A stretch of 64,000 nt of DNA from Bradyrhizobium sp. CCBAU 53340 (GCF_015291645.1 NZ_CP030055.1:6696001-6760000), one strand, 5' to 3'. Positions 24,639-33,227 are shown, counted from the first letter of the stretch. Program-made: numbers and translations. The notes: generated by a model not told the origin, from the sequence alone.

Positions 24639-24899
24639 ATGACCATCCGCTCACGGCGAGAGACCGTCACGTTCAGACATCCGTTCCGAATCCGCGGCAT
24701 CGAGCGGCTGCTGCCCGCCGGCGCCTACGAGGTCATCACTGATGAAGAAACGATCGAGGGTCTCACCTTCTCGGCCTATCGCCGCATCGCCACGATGATT
24801 ATGGTGCCGGCGGAAGGCGTTCGCGACTCAATGGAGATGCTCTCGATCGGCTCAGTCGATCTCGCCAATGCGCAGGCTGCGGATGCGAGCGCCGCATGA
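24639..24899 (+). CDS. Hypothetical 86-residue protein
   Basis: Beta-rich start (Glu-Thr-Val-Thr-Phe-Arg-His-Pro-Phe-Arg-Ile) followed by Leu-Leu-Pro-Ala-Gly-Ala-Tyr-Glu-Val-Ile-Thr-Asp-Glu-Glu and a second half with a Thr-Met-Ile-Met-Val-Pro strand. The pattern is familiar from rhizobial hypothetical proteins, but no function is known. Its stop overlaps the ATG of the next gene (ATGA), so the two are coupled. Confidence 0.6.
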   Translation: MTIRSRRETVTFRHPFRIRGIERLLPAGAYEVITDEETIEGLTFSAYRRIATMIMVPAEGVRDSMEMLSIGSVDLANAQAADASAA

Positions 24900-25192
24900 C
24901 TGACCATCCCGTAGATCTCGACAAGCATCGCGGCATGGCTGCGCAGAAGGCTACCGATCTGCGCCGCGCGCTGGCAGACGTCGAGGCCCATGTCAGGGAA
25001 TTGCGTGAGCGGGAGGCCGAACTTGAACACCGCATGATGACGGTGCCCGCCGCTTCCTGGCCGGAGGCTGCGGTCAAGGCGCGGCACCTGCTCAACCTCT
25101 ATGCCGCGAGCCTGCCCGCCGAGGATACGAGGCACCGGGCGCTGGTCGCGTCGTTGCTCGACGACTTCGTCCGGCTCTCGGGCGAGGACTGA
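24896..25192 (+). CDS. Hypothetical coiled-coil protein
   Basis: Predicted 98-residue protein. Residues 18-48 are a charged heptad-like helix (Leu-Arg-Arg-Ala-Leu-Ala-Asp-Val-Glu-Ala-His-Val-Arg-Glu-Leu) likely to form a coiled coil; the second half is helical and Leu/Ala-rich. Overlaps the previous gene by four bases. Function unknown. Confidence 0.6.
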   Translation: MTDHPVDLDKHRGMAAQKATDLRRALADVEAHVRELREREAELEHRMMTVPAASWPEAAVKARHLLNLYAASLPAEDTRHRALVASLLDDFVRLSGED

Positions 25193-25253
25193 CGGCAGAG
25201 CAACTCTCCGCACGCGCGATCGTGCCAGCAACGGTCACTTAAAGGAGGAAGCC

Positions 25254-25532
25254 ATGACGCTCACGAGCGGTCGCTACATCGGCCACGAATATGACCGGAT
25301 GATCGTGCTGTTCTCGATGCAGGACGGCGGTAAGGAAATTCCCTGCGCGATCTCGACCACCGCGATGGACTATCTTGAGCGCGGCCCGCAGGTCCGCCCC
25401 GAGCAGCGCGAAGCCCAATTCGTCCGCCTACGCGACCGCATCGAGGCCCGCGCGGCCAGCAAGTATCGAGCGACGGAACTTGAAGGAGATCCTCGGGGTA
25501 TCGTGCTGCGCGGCATCGATTTCAGAACCTAA
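25254..25532 (+). CDS. DUF1488-like protein
   Basis: Predicted 92-residue protein; ATG 25254 follows a strong AAAGGAGG. The strand-rich first half (Arg-Met-Ile-Val-Leu-Phe-Ser-Met-Gln-Asp-Gly-Gly-Lys-Glu-Ile-Pro-Cys-Ala-Ile-Ser) and helical second half resemble DUF1488 proteins. Probably the third gene of the 24639-25532 operon. Function unknown. Confidence 0.6.
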   Translation: MTLTSGRYIGHEYDRMIVLFSMQDGGKEIPCAISTTAMDYLERGPQVRPEQREAQFVRLRDRIEARAASKYRATELEGDPRGIVLRGIDFRT

Positions 25533-25692
25533 CAACATGCCATGTCGTGATCTGGGAATCGCTTAGGCGAATTCTTCACAAGTTGGCCCCGGCGCCCGAT
25601 AACTCGCCCAGCAGAGACGGACAGGCCGATGCTCAAGACAACGTCAATGCGTTCTGGACGTCGCAAGGAACCCGTAAGCGACTGAAGGCCAG

Positions 25693-25896
25693 TTAACGAT
25701 CAATAGTTTTTCTTGAACGATCGACGCGGACGGCCCTGAACTCCGATGGTCCCTCGATCAAACGCTGCCTTCGCATCGCTTGATCATCGCCCTTCGCAGA
25801 ATTGTCCGCCCTCTCGTCTATAACTTTGCCAGCCAGGTGAGCGGCACGCGCGCGTTGGGTCAGAATGCGATGATCACTCGTGCCCGTCTTCGTCAT
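25693..25896 (-). CDS. Small protein family A, copy 1
   Basis: Predicted 67-residue protein; ATG 25896 follows AGGAG. The second half (Leu-Ala-Gly-Lys-Val-Ile-Asp-Glu-Arg-Ala-Asp ... Met-Arg-Arg-Gln-Arg-Leu-Ile-Glu-Gly-Pro-Ser-Glu-Phe) is clearly related to the protein at 37919-38131. Function unknown. Confidence 0.5.
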   Translation of the reverse strand: MTKTGTSDHRILTQRARAAHLAGKVIDERADNSAKGDDQAMRRQRLIEGPSEFRAVRVDRSRKTIDR

Positions 25897-26023
25897 CTCG
25901 ATCTCCTGGATTACAGACCGCGACTGAAATCTGGCAGCTACGCACCCCCGCTTTTGCTGCGTCGAACTCGGCGCAACCACCATGGCAATCTATGGCAATA
26001 ACGTTCCTCTACGCGCATTCCCG

Positions 26024-26302
26024 TTACGCGCGCTCCTTGCCGGCGATCTGCGGCAAGGGAGGCTTGCGCTCGGGAAGCTTCTTTTTCGGGGGCGCCGGCA
26101 GCAAACCTTCCCTGATGGCCTGCTTCCGAGCGAGCTTACGGGCCCGGCGAATAGCCTCGGATTTTTCGCGCGTCTTTCTTTCGGAAGGCTTTTCGTATGA
26201 GCGCCGCTGCTTCATTTCGCGAAAGACACCCTCGCGTTGCATCTTCTTCTTCAGAACACGAAGGGCCTGGTCGACATTGTTGTCGCGAACAAGTACCTGC
26301 AA
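26024..26302 (-). CDS. rpsU: Ribosomal protein S21 paralog
   Basis: Predicted 92-residue S21: it begins [20 protein letters not shown] and has the usual Arg/Lys-rich helices, with a longer Pro/Lys tail. The homologous start is a TTG at 26302 behind AGGA; the upstream frame to 26686 is not family-like. Bradyrhizobium genomes carry several S21 copies, and island-borne ones may change initiation preferences. It is divergent from cspA, as cold-response gene pairs often are. Confidence 0.85.
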   Translation of the reverse strand: MQVLVRDNNVDQALRVLKKKMQREGVFREMKQRRSYEKPSERKTREKSEAIRRARKLARKQAIREGLLPAPPKKKLPERKPPLPQIAGKERA

Positions 26303-26751
26303 TTGACATTCCTCGCTGGGCTGCGAATGCGCAAGTCCTGCATGCAGCCAATTGCGCAGGAGTCTCGTGGCGATTGCGATGATGGGAGTGACGGCGTCTT
26401 CTTCCGCCGGCCTCGAACAAGCCGGTCTATGCGTCACGGCAATCAAGTTCGGTAGAGCAACGTGACCACTGTCAGCCGCGCTGTCAATGGATAGAGCCGT
26501 TCCCACACGTCGTTTGGAGCCCTCGATCGCAAAGGAACGTTCGCCCACACGCGCTCGTGTAGCAGCGCTCTCGGAAACAATTTTGAGTGTTGCCTTGCAA
26601 AAAGCCGAAAATGATATATATTGAAGAAATTCGATTAGCCGCTGTGCCTTGTTGAACGCGCCCGCGGGCTCCTTTTCCAAAGACATCGACGAAGTTGAAG
26701 TAATCGCGTGCTCGTCACGCGATACGCGCTCGCGCGCTTTGGAGAATGAAA

Positions 26752-26960
26752 ATGACGACAGGTACTGTTAAGTGGTTCAACGGCCAAAAAGGCTTTGGAT
26801 TTATCCAGCCGCCGACGGCAGCAATGATGTGTTCGTTCACATCAGCGCGGTCGAACGGGCTGGCCTTGCGGGTCTCGCCGAGGGCCAAAAGGTTAACTTT
26901 GAGGCCAAGACCGACAAGATGCGCGGCAAAGTGAGTGCCGAAAACCTCTCGCTGGCTTGA
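26752..26960 (+). pseudogene. cspA: Cold-shock protein CspA, frameshifted
   Basis: The first 20 codons ([16 protein letters not shown], RNP1 motif) are in one frame. The rest ([15 protein letters not shown], RNP2) is in another. A one-base loss near 26808-26812 explains the shift. ATG 26752 has GGAG upstream. Either a real pseudogene or a base-calling error. Confidence 0.8.
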
Positions 26961-27003
26961 TTTGTCGACGCCGCTTTCACGGATGTACTGAAACGGCAGG
27001 CTG

Positions 27004-27039
27004 CCCGCTCGATCTTCGGATGGAGCGGGTTTTGTTTTT
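27004..27039 (+). terminator. Intrinsic terminator after cspA
   Basis: CCCGCTC (27004-27010) pairs with GAGCGGG (27023-27029), followed by TTTTGTTTTT. Confidence 0.8.
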
Positions 27040-27056
27040 CATAATGCGGGTTGAGG

Positions 27057-27299
27057 ATGATCGCCAGGAAATCGGCAGAGCCGTCGCCCGAAGGTATCGC
27101 GCGCTCGAACCGCAAGCGATTGGCTGCTGAAGACGGCGCGCGGGCATTGGCTGACGCGGAACGGCAGGCCATCGAGGTGCGAAAGAACATGGCGCGCCTC
27201 CGCGAGCTGCGTGAGGCCAAGGAAGTTGCCGACATCGCGTTTCGGGCATCGCTGCCTGCGCCCGCACCGACGAAGCGCAAAAACAGGTCGGCGCGATAG
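27057..27299 (+). CDS. Hypothetical basic helical protein
   Basis: Predicted 80-residue protein rich in Ala, Arg and Glu, with a long helix (Ala-Leu-Ala-Asp-Ala-Glu-Arg-Gln-Ala-Ile-Glu-Val-Arg-Lys-Asn-Met) and a Lys/Arg tail. An in-frame TTG at 27051 is an alternative start. It resembles small rhizobial proteins of unknown role. Confidence 0.45.
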   Translation: MIARKSAEPSPEGIARSNRKRLAAEDGARALADAERQAIEVRKNMARLRELREAKEVADIAFRASLPAPAPTKRKNRSAR

Positions 27300-27423
27300 T
27301 CGAACTCGCGATCGCACGGCATCATCGTGAAACCGAATTGCACGGGCTGGGTGGATGCCTAGAGTCAAAGCAGACGGCGGGGGAACGATCACTTTCATGC
27401 TTGCGCTTGGCGCAGCACGGCAG

Positions 27424-27570
27424 ATGTGCAGGCTTACAACGACGTTTCAGACCGACAAGCAGGCCTTCAGTTATCTTCACAAATATCGAAAAGAATTCGA
27501 GCATATAGCCCGTGCGCGGCTCGCCTCCGGCGAGCTCGAAAACGGAATCGTCGTGCTCTCGATGCTCTAA
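27424..27570 (+). CDS. Hypothetical 48-residue protein
   Basis: ATG 27424 opens Cys-Arg-Leu-Thr-Thr-Thr-Phe-Gln-Thr-Asp-Lys-Gln-Ala-Phe-Ser-Tyr-Leu; a charged helix follows and the end is Gly-Ile-Val-Val-Leu-Ser-Met-Leu. No recognised family. A longer in-frame start at 27358 exists. Confidence 0.45.
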   Translation: MCRLTTTFQTDKQAFSYLHKYRKEFEHIARARLASGELENGIVVLSML

Positions 27571-27584
27571 ATCGAGAGCGACGA

Positions 27585-27770
27585 TTATGCCCGGGAGTCT
27601 TTCGGCTTGGCTTCACGCGCCAATCGGGCCGCCTTCAGACGCTCGTGATTATCGTGCAGGGATTGCTGATCTTTCGCGTAATCGGTCATTGGTTTTTCTG
27701 TTCGCACCAATTTGAACGCGTTGTTCGCCTCCCGCAGATGCCGGGCAGCCTTCGCTTCGTTTTTCATCAT
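27585..27770 (-). CDS. Small basic protein
   Basis: Predicted 61-residue protein; ATG 27770 follows GGAG. It has a His-Leu-Arg-Glu-Ala-Asn helix and an Asn-His-Glu-Arg-Leu-Lys-Ala-Ala-Arg-Leu-Ala-Arg-Glu-Ala tail of a type common in Bradyrhizobium. Function unknown. Confidence 0.5.
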   Translation of the reverse strand: MMKNEAKAARHLREANNAFKLVRTEKPMTDYAKDQQSLHDNHERLKAARLAREAKPKDSRA

Positions 27771-28071
27771 TTTGATCTCCAGGAATTGGATCAGCGCCGG
27801 TCTGGGGCTCTCGCCATGACAGCCCAAGCGATATTTGCCAGGAGCGGATCAGCGTGAACGCTCCGCTTTGCGCCAGATCTTTCGCGAGGTCTCAGCGCGT
27901 TGTCGAACAACGGCAAGCGGACGCTGCCTACAGTTATCAACGCTTTCGCGGAACGCATGTTCCCGAGGGGCGAGCCGAAGCCCACGCCGCCGCTCGTCTG
28001 CCAGACGTTCAGCTAAAATCGCAACCAGTGTGGCGCCGCTCACGAGCTAAGCGCTTCCACCAGAACTCAGG

Positions 28072-29079
28072 TTAGCACATCATCGGCGTTGTGTGCGCGT
28101 TTCCTTGCCGATTCCTGAAGGCGGTAATCGCCATATGCACCAAGTGCAGTTTGCCCCCGACTGCGGGTGAAATGTCGAACGGGTACGCGTCGGCAAGACC
28201 AAGTGAGCGGTTGAGGCGGTTGATCGTCAGAGCGAGCGGGGTCCACAACTCAAGGAGCGCACCGAAATCGCTTTCCAGATACGGGTCATTCAGCGTGTGC
28301 TTTCCGCGCGCGTCCAACGACAACGGAAGTCCTGCCAGGGAATCCAGGGTCGAGACGATGTGCAGGAAGTGAGCGAAAGTCTCTGCCCAATCCTCCCAGG
28401 GATGATACGTCGCATACATGCTAATGTGACTCGCCGGATCGCAAGACCAATCCTGACGGGCATAATAATAGGCAAGCGCTGCCTGGTAGTTCTCTGTCTC
28501 GTCGCCAAACACCAGCCGAAACGGCGCTCGAAAACCCGCTTCGTGGATCAGGGCATTCCAGTAAAAGTGCCCTATCTCGTGTCGAAAGTGACCAAGCAGG
28601 GTGCGATAGGGTTCGCGAAAGGAAACACGCCTGATCTCGCGTTGTACGTCATCGGCCTCCGCAAGGTTGAGCGTTATCAGGCCGGATTCGTGACCGGTCA
28701 GGACCGGCCCATGCTCGTCCGAGAGAATCTCGAATGCCAGGCGAAATCCACCCGCGAACGCGATCGGCACGCGAAGCCGTCTCAGGTCGTAGATCAGCCT
28801 GCGCTTGGCTTCCTCCACGCGCTTCCAAAGGGCTACGTTACGGGGATTCTGTGTGGCGGGAATGACATGGGTCAGGGAGCAGGACATGCAGTAGGAAGTC
28901 GTGGAAACCGCGCACCAGTTGCAACCGATGATATTCCGATTGACGCATTCAAGGGCACTTTCCGCACCGATCATCGCCATATTCTCGGGATCGAAGATCA
29001 ACGGCTGCATGCAGCCGTTGCATTTGGAGAGCTCGAAGGCCGATAGTTGCCCGCAATGAGGACATTTGAAATCTCTCAT
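28072..29079 (-). CDS. Putative zinc metallopeptidase (Peptidase_Mx-like)
   Basis: Predicted 335-residue protein. The N terminus has a double zinc-ribbon (Cys-Pro-His-Cys ... Cys-Asn-Gly-Cys, and Cys-Asn-Trp-Cys ... Cys-Met-Ser-Cys). The catalytic signature His-Glu-Ile-Gly-His is near residue 166, followed by an Asp-Trp-Ala-Glu-Thr-Phe-Ala-His segment with a likely third ligand. This matches the putative zinc-binding metallopeptidase family often found beside transglutaminase-like genes; the substrate is unknown. Its ATG overlaps the stop of a small upstream gene (ATGA). Confidence 0.82.
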   Translation of the reverse strand: MRDFKCPHCGQLSAFELSKCNGCMQPLIFDPENMAMIGAESALECVNRNIIGCNWCAVSTTSYCMSCSLTHVIPATQNPRNVALWKRVEEAKRRLIYDLRRLRVPIAFAGGFRLAFEILSDEHGPVLTGHESGLITLNLAEADDVQREIRRVSFREPYRTLLGHFRHEIGHFYWNALIHEAGFRAPFRLVFGDETENYQAALAYYYARQDWSCDPASHISMYATYHPWEDWAETFAHFLHIVSTLDSLAGLPLSLDARGKHTLNDPYLESDFGALLELWTPLALTINRLNRSLGLADAYPFDISPAVGGKLHLVHMAITAFRNRQGNAHTTPMMC

Positions 29080-29246
29080 GATGGCGCACGACCATTGAGG
29101 GTGTCGATCAACGCACGTTGCTTCTTCAACGCGCGCTTCCTCAGAATATCAGCATCAACCTCGCTCACGGTTCGACGCGCGCCCTGGTAAGAGGCCTTCT
29201 CAGATACAGGCCGCGCCCCCCAGTCTTGCGTGGGTTGAATGGACAT
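29076..29246 (-). CDS. Small protein coupled to the metallopeptidase
   Basis: Predicted 56-residue protein (Met-Ser-Ile-Gln-Pro-Thr-Gln-Asp-Trp-Gly ... Arg-Lys-Arg-Ala-Leu-Lys-Lys-Gln-Arg). Its stop overlaps the metallopeptidase ATG by four bases. Basic C-terminal helix; no family recognised. Confidence 0.45.
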   Translation of the reverse strand: MSIQPTQDWGARPVSEKASYQGARRTVSEVDADILRKRALKKQRALIDTLNGRAPS

Positions 29247-29468
29247 GGGCGTGACCCCGGATCGCATTTTCATCTTCAACAAAGCCTTCAGTTTGAAACG
29301 GGTTCCGGTCAGGCGCTGGGCGGATGTTCTCCACTCAATCGAGCATACGGCTGGCGGTCGGGACAGCGATGGCATACTGTTCACACCCGAGCGCTCGCAG
29401 CCTTCATCGGTGACGATGCCCAAATGGGGGTTCGTAACGGTCGCAATCATCTCTTTGGAGCTACTTCC

Positions 29469-30278
29469 ATGAAGATCCGCGTCGGCTTCGAGATGATCTA
29501 CGACTTTCCGCAACCGACCCCTCTTATCGCAGTTGTCGGCACTCACTTCACACGGGCATCCGACATTGTCCTGCCCGATCATCTTGTCAGCGAGCCGTCG
29601 GTGCCGATCACGCCCTACCGCGACGGTTTCGGGAATTGGTGCAGTCGTCTTGTCGCGCCAGCCGGCCGCATGCGCCTCTCAGCGGACGGCACAGTCCGAG
29701 ACAGCGGTCTACCTGACGTGATCGTACCATCGGCCCAACAGCACGCAGTGGAAGATCTTCCGTCGGACACCATCGTATATTTGCTCGGCAGTCGGTATGT
29801 CGAGACTGACCGACTTACCGACGTGGCGTGGAAGTTGTTCGAGAAGACCGCGCCCGGTTGGGCACGGGTCAAGGCGATCTGCAACTTCGTGCATAACCAC
29901 ATTGCTTTCGGCTACGAGCACGCCCGCCCGACCAAGACCGCCTGGGAAGTGTTCAACGAAGGCAAAGGCGTTTGCCGGGACTATGCACATCTGGCTATAG
30001 CGTTCTGCCGCTGCATGAACATTCCTGCGCGCTACTGCACCGGCTATCTCGGTGACATCGGCATGGCGCCTCCATATGCCGCCGGCGATTTCGCGGGCTG
30101 GTGCGAAGCCTATATCGGTGGTCGCTGGTACACGTTCGATCCACGTAACAACATTCCGCGGATTGGTCGCGTCCTGATCGCGCAGGGCCGCGATGCCGCC
30201 GACGTTCCGATCACCCAGACATTCGGACCCAACACGTTGCTAAGTTTCAAGGTTTGGGCCGACGAACTCACCGGCTGA
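29469..30278 (+). CDS. Transglutaminase-like cysteine peptidase
   Basis: Predicted 269-residue protein. The catalytic triad is visible: Cys in Gly-Val-Cys-Arg-Asp-Tyr-Ala-His (about residue 168), His in the Trp-Cys-Glu-Ala-Tyr region, probably supplied by the preceding family motif, and Asp in Thr-Phe-Asp-Pro-Arg-Asn-Asn. An N-terminal beta-sandwich precedes it. Bacterial relatives are thought to be peptidases rather than crosslinkers. Divergent from the metallopeptidase; the two families frequently co-occur. ATG 29469 has a weak upstream site. Confidence 0.82.
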   Translation: MKIRVGFEMIYDFPQPTPLIAVVGTHFTRASDIVLPDHLVSEPSVPITPYRDGFGNWCSRLVAPAGRMRLSADGTVRDSGLPDVIVPSAQQHAVEDLPSDTIVYLLGSRYVETDRLTDVAWKLFEKTAPGWARVKAICNFVHNHIAFGYEHARPTKTAWEVFNEGKGVCRDYAHLAIAFCRCMNIPARYCTGYLGDIGMAPPYAAGDFAGWCEAYIGGRWYTFDPRNNIPRIGRVLIAQGRDAADVPITQTFGPNTLLSFKVWADELTG

Positions 30279-30338
30279 TCGCAAAAGGGCTGCAATGCGA
30301 CGGTCCACATCGAATCCCCGGAACCGCGAAAGACAGAA

Positions 30339-30578
30339 CTATTGCCCGGCCTTATTCGCTTCGAAGGTCAACGCGGCTTGAAATACGTGCCCGGCTTCCG
30401 TTCGAACCTCGATAGCAACGTCCGGCCGGTTTTCCTCACCGGCCAAATCGCGGGCCAGTCCCGCCAATGTGTGAGCCGCCTCCATCTCAGCCTCACGTTG
30501 CGTTGAAAACTCTATTCCGTCTTCGTCCGGGTACAGTTCCCGATCGTCTCTGATATCGAAGAAATATCGGATCATCAT
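30339..30578 (-). CDS. DUF6894 protein, copy 2
   Basis: Predicted 79-residue protein with Arg-Tyr-Phe-Phe-Asp-Ile, Asp-Glu-Asp-Gly-Ile-Glu-Phe and a Glu-Ala-Ala-His-Thr-Leu-Ala helix, matching the copies at 23585, 31056 and 32875. Its upstream region has a GCGC-rich potential hairpin but not the full shared leader. Function unknown. Confidence 0.75.
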   Translation of the reverse strand: MMIRYFFDIRDDRELYPDEDGIEFSTQREAEMEAAHTLAGLARDLAGEENRPDVAIEVRTEAGHVFQAALTFEANKAGQ

Positions 30579-30642
30579 GAGCGCCTGTTGGAAAGATGTC
30601 TGCGCCAGCGCGAGAGGTCCGCAAGCCGATCCAGGATTCGAA

Positions 30643-30840
30643 TTACATTGGCGGCTGAAGTCCCGGAGAACTGAGCCACCTGTTCACCTCCAGGGCAACA
30701 TCGATCTGCCGGGCCTTCTGAAGTAGTTCGGCGCGCCGGACGCAAACAGGCATCTCTTGAGCCTGCTGGCGCAAATTGATCGCCTCTTAAGTGAGACGGT
30801 ATTCGAATGTCGAAGATTGAGACTCGCTACGAACCTGCAC
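30643..30840 (-). pseudogene. Relative of the 31552-31752 protein, stopped in frame
   Basis: GTG 30840 behind GGGAG opens a frame interrupted by TAA at 30787-30789. Reading past it, the sequence aligns with the protein at 31552-31752: Ala-Glu-Leu-Leu-Gln-Lys-Ala-Arg-Gln-Ile-Asp-Val-Ala and Leu-Ser-Ser-Pro-Gly-Leu-Gln-Pro-Pro. The stop replaces a residue near the intact copy's Leu-Thr-Leu-Gln-Glu. It keeps an intact leader element. Confidence 0.6.
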
Positions 30841-30888
30841 GGCTTTCTCCCTTGAATGGGCGGGAGCGCGACAGGCGTTCTCATCACC
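30841..30888 (-). promoter_or_regulatory. Leader element, copy B
   Basis: Minus strand: GGTGATGAGAAC, GCGCTCCCGCC, then the GTG start. CTCCC (30862-30866) pairs with GGGAG (30847-30851), the ribosome binding site. Confidence 0.5.
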
Positions 30889-31055
30889 GATGGCTGCCTC
30901 GGGTGGGGCGGTGACGACCTTGATATATGTGCTCCAAGGCGCTCCGACCAGACATGATTGAAGAAATGTTTTTGGACAGCCTTACGGCTAGTCGAGTACT
31001 CCAACTGGAGCCGGAGACCCAGTCGAGATGGAGGCGTCTGTTCTCACAGGCAGCC

Positions 31056-31292
31056 TCAATGTTTCGTGCTCTCACTTCGATGGACGATCGATACGCAGAA
31101 AAGCCGTTCAGTCATCGAGCGCACTTCAACCGCCAAATCTGGACGACTGCCTTTGAACACGGACTCTCTGGCGATCCCCGTCAGCGTTTGCATCGCTTCA
31201 ACTTCAGCAGCCTTCTGATTGGGCAGTCGTAGTCCTTCCTCGTCGGCGAAAAACTCGCGGCCACTCTGGATGTCAAAGAAATAGCGTTCCAT
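31056..31292 (-). CDS. DUF6894 protein, copy 3
   Basis: Predicted 78-residue protein (Arg-Tyr-Phe-Phe-Asp-Ile-Gln; Asp-Glu-Glu-Gly-Leu-Arg-Leu; Val-Glu-Ala-Met-Gln-Thr-Leu). I chose ATG 31292 by homology and because GGAG precedes it within the leader element. Function unknown. Confidence 0.75.
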   Translation of the reverse strand: MERYFFDIQSGREFFADEEGLRLPNQKAAEVEAMQTLTGIARESVFKGSRPDLAVEVRSMTERLFCVSIVHRSESTKH

Positions 31293-31345
31293 AAGAGCAC
31301 TCCACTTCCGTGCAGGCGGGAGCGCTCTCGGTCTCTCAGTCACCG
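31293..31345 (-). promoter_or_regulatory. Leader element, copy C
   Basis: Minus strand: GGTGACTGAGAG, GCGCTCCCGCC, start. GCGCTCC (31319-31325) pairs with GGAGTGC (31297-31303) with one G-U pair; that arm holds the ribosome binding site. TCGGT/ACCGA forms a second small stem upstream. Confidence 0.6.
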
Positions 31346-31551
31346 ACGCCTACGGGACAAGCCTCGGCCGGTGATCGGAAGACAATACGCCAGCTCTAAC
31401 TTGGTTGCCAGAGATTCCGGGGCCAGCCGGGTCTAAGCAGCGGCAACTTGGACAGACTGCCTCCGTAAGCGCCTCAGAATCGAATTCGAGCCATCGGGCA
31501 TCGACCACCATCACCTGACTTGGTCAACGGATTGTTCCGACGACAAGACTA

Positions 31552-31752
31552 TCAGACCGGTAGCTGCAATTCCGGCGAATGCGACCATTCATCCAGGTGG
31601 CAGGCGACATCGGCCTGACGGGCCTTCTTGATCAGCGCATCCCTTTCTGGTCCCGGCGGGAGCTTGGCGGCCTGGTCAAGAACTTCTTTGGACCACGCTG
31701 TTAGTCGCTCCTGCAACGTGAGTTGTTGTTTGAAACGACGTCGCTTCTGCAT
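31552..31752 (-). CDS. Hypothetical helical protein
   Basis: Predicted 66-residue protein starting Met-Gln-Lys-Arg-Arg-Arg; GGAG precedes at suitable spacing. Amphipathic helices end in Leu-Ile-Lys-Lys-Ala-Arg-Gln-Ala-Asp-Val-Ala-Cys-His-Leu-Asp-Glu-Trp. A stop-interrupted relative lies at 30643-30840. No known function. Confidence 0.55.
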   Translation of the reverse strand: MQKRRRFKQQLTLQERLTAWSKEVLDQAAKLPPGPERDALIKKARQADVACHLDEWSHSPELQLPV

Positions 31753-31767
31753 GGCGTTCATCTCCAA

Positions 31768-32510
31768 GTTGATGGCGACAACCGGCGATCTGCTCCGGGC
31801 AAAGCCGCGGGCTCACGGTGAACATAACGCTACAAAACAGACAGGTTCAAACCATAACAAAGATCAATGTGACCGAAAAAATCTGGCGCAGGCCGCACAC
31901 AGCAGCTCTCCGTTCTAATGCATCCAGATTCGGCTGGCCGACAGGCCGATACAGAGAGCTTCTTGGTGTCTTGAGCTACTTACTCAATCTACTCTATCTA
32001 CCCGCAGGAGCGACCTTACCCATAAACCCGGCGACGTGAGGTGACTAAGCAATGTCTGCTTTGCCCCTATAGCGACCGACTTCGGGCGGCAGCGCAATAT
32101 GTCGCGATGGGCCAACTCCGGATCTACGTAACCGGCCCACAACTCCAGCGCACGTGCACACGAAGTCCGAGCAAGGGTCGGGTAGAGAGACCCCGGCTCG
32201 GCGAACTGTGCGCCGCCGCTGGCTCTGGGCCGCAAGCTGGACGTATCTCCGCCAAGTGATTTCGGAACGAAGTGCCTCGGGGCGACTTGGCTCGGTGAAA
32301 CCGTCGCTCGCCGCCAACCAAACGGCGCATGTCGCGGATAGCCAAAGGTCCACCACCGGACCTGCCGTTCTCCGAGCGCTCGCGCAGACAGCCAACAGTG
32401 GCTGTCTCCAGTTCCATAGATTGGGCAGCCGTGCCCGCACACGGAAAGCTGCGGAGGAGCAGGCGCAATTTCTGAATCTCGGCGCCGCATTGGCCGAAGG
32501 AGGCTTCGCT
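31768..32510. other. Gene-poor stretch
   Basis: About 740 bases with overlapping random frames on both strands, none with a family-like product or convincing start. Possibly remnants of older insertions. Confidence 0.4.
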
Positions 32511-32708
32511 ATGCCCCATCCCAAGGACATAGACCGCAGCCACAGTCGAGCAATTATGAAAGTGATTGGCCAGCAACTGCGTGCGTCGCTGAAGCTTGAG
32601 CCGGAACAACCGGAAAGCTTTAGAGGCCAAATCGAACGGCTGCGGGAATTGGAGGAGCGGTCACCAGCAATTGTTCCCGCTGACGAGGATGGGCAACAAC
32701 GCGGCTGA
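32511..32708 (+). CDS. NepR-like small protein
   Basis: Predicted 65-residue protein. The core Ile-Gly-Gln-Gln-Leu-Arg-Ala-Ser followed by Phe-Arg-Gly-Gln-Ile-Glu-Arg-Leu recalls NepR anti-sigma factors (Ile-Gly-x-x-Leu-Arg then Pro-x-x-Phe-x-x-Leu-Leu) that hold the general-stress sigma EcfG. The usual Pro-Val-Pro-x-Arg is poorly kept, and no PhyR or EcfG gene is adjacent. Tentative. Confidence 0.4.
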   Translation: MPHPKDIDRSHSRAIMKVIGQQLRASLKLEPEQPESFRGQIERLRELEERSPAIVPADEDGQQRG

Positions 32709-32874
32709 GGTCGGCTCTGTTTGAGTTGCTGCCGGCGCGACGGACACCGAAATTACGTGTTTCATGAAGCCGGGGTAAGCTGGAAATTTACTTGCGTTAA
32801 TGCAGACCAGCCAAAGCGGTGACAGGATGGCTGTGCTGATTTTGGAGGCCGATCCAATCTGCGACGGAGCCAGC

Positions 32875-33123
32875 ATGCCGCGCTACTTCTTCCATATCTC
32901 TGATTGCTCTTCGCTGGATGATGCCGGCACTGAGCTCCCCGACATTGCAGCCGCACAAGCTGAAGCCGTGCAAATGAGTGGCCAAATCATCAAACAAGGC
33001 TCAATGGGAAATCTGTGGAAGGACATTCCGTGGGAGATGAAGGTAACCGACGGTCCATTACCACACGGCCGGACGCTCTTCGTTCTGCGGTTTGCCGCAC
33101 TTCAATCTGAGCCTCCCTCCTAA
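32875..33123 (+). CDS. DUF6894 protein, copy 4
   Basis: Predicted 82-residue, most divergent copy: Arg-Tyr-Phe-Phe-His-Ile, Asp-Asp-Ala-Gly-Thr-Glu-Leu, Ala-Glu-Ala-Val-Gln, then a C-terminal strand pair Trp-Glu-Met-Lys-Val-Thr and Leu-Phe-Val-Leu-Arg-Phe. Start by homology. Confidence 0.7.
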   Translation: MPRYFFHISDCSSLDDAGTELPDIAAAQAEAVQMSGQIIKQGSMGNLWKDIPWEMKVTDGPLPHGRTLFVLRFAALQSEPPS

Positions 33124-33227
33124 GGGCGTGGTTTGCTGCCGAGAATGCTAACAGCTCCGAGGTCATGTTCCCCCCGGAGTTTTTGTGTTAGCGTATCAGC
33201 ATTGCTGGCGTTAATGCAGGGTAGCTG

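Noticed and set aside
29239..29472. 77-residue plus-strand ORF overlapping the transglutaminase start
   Set aside because: The ATGA overlap is suggestive, but it lies antisense to the small protein gene at 29076-29246 and has no family-like product.
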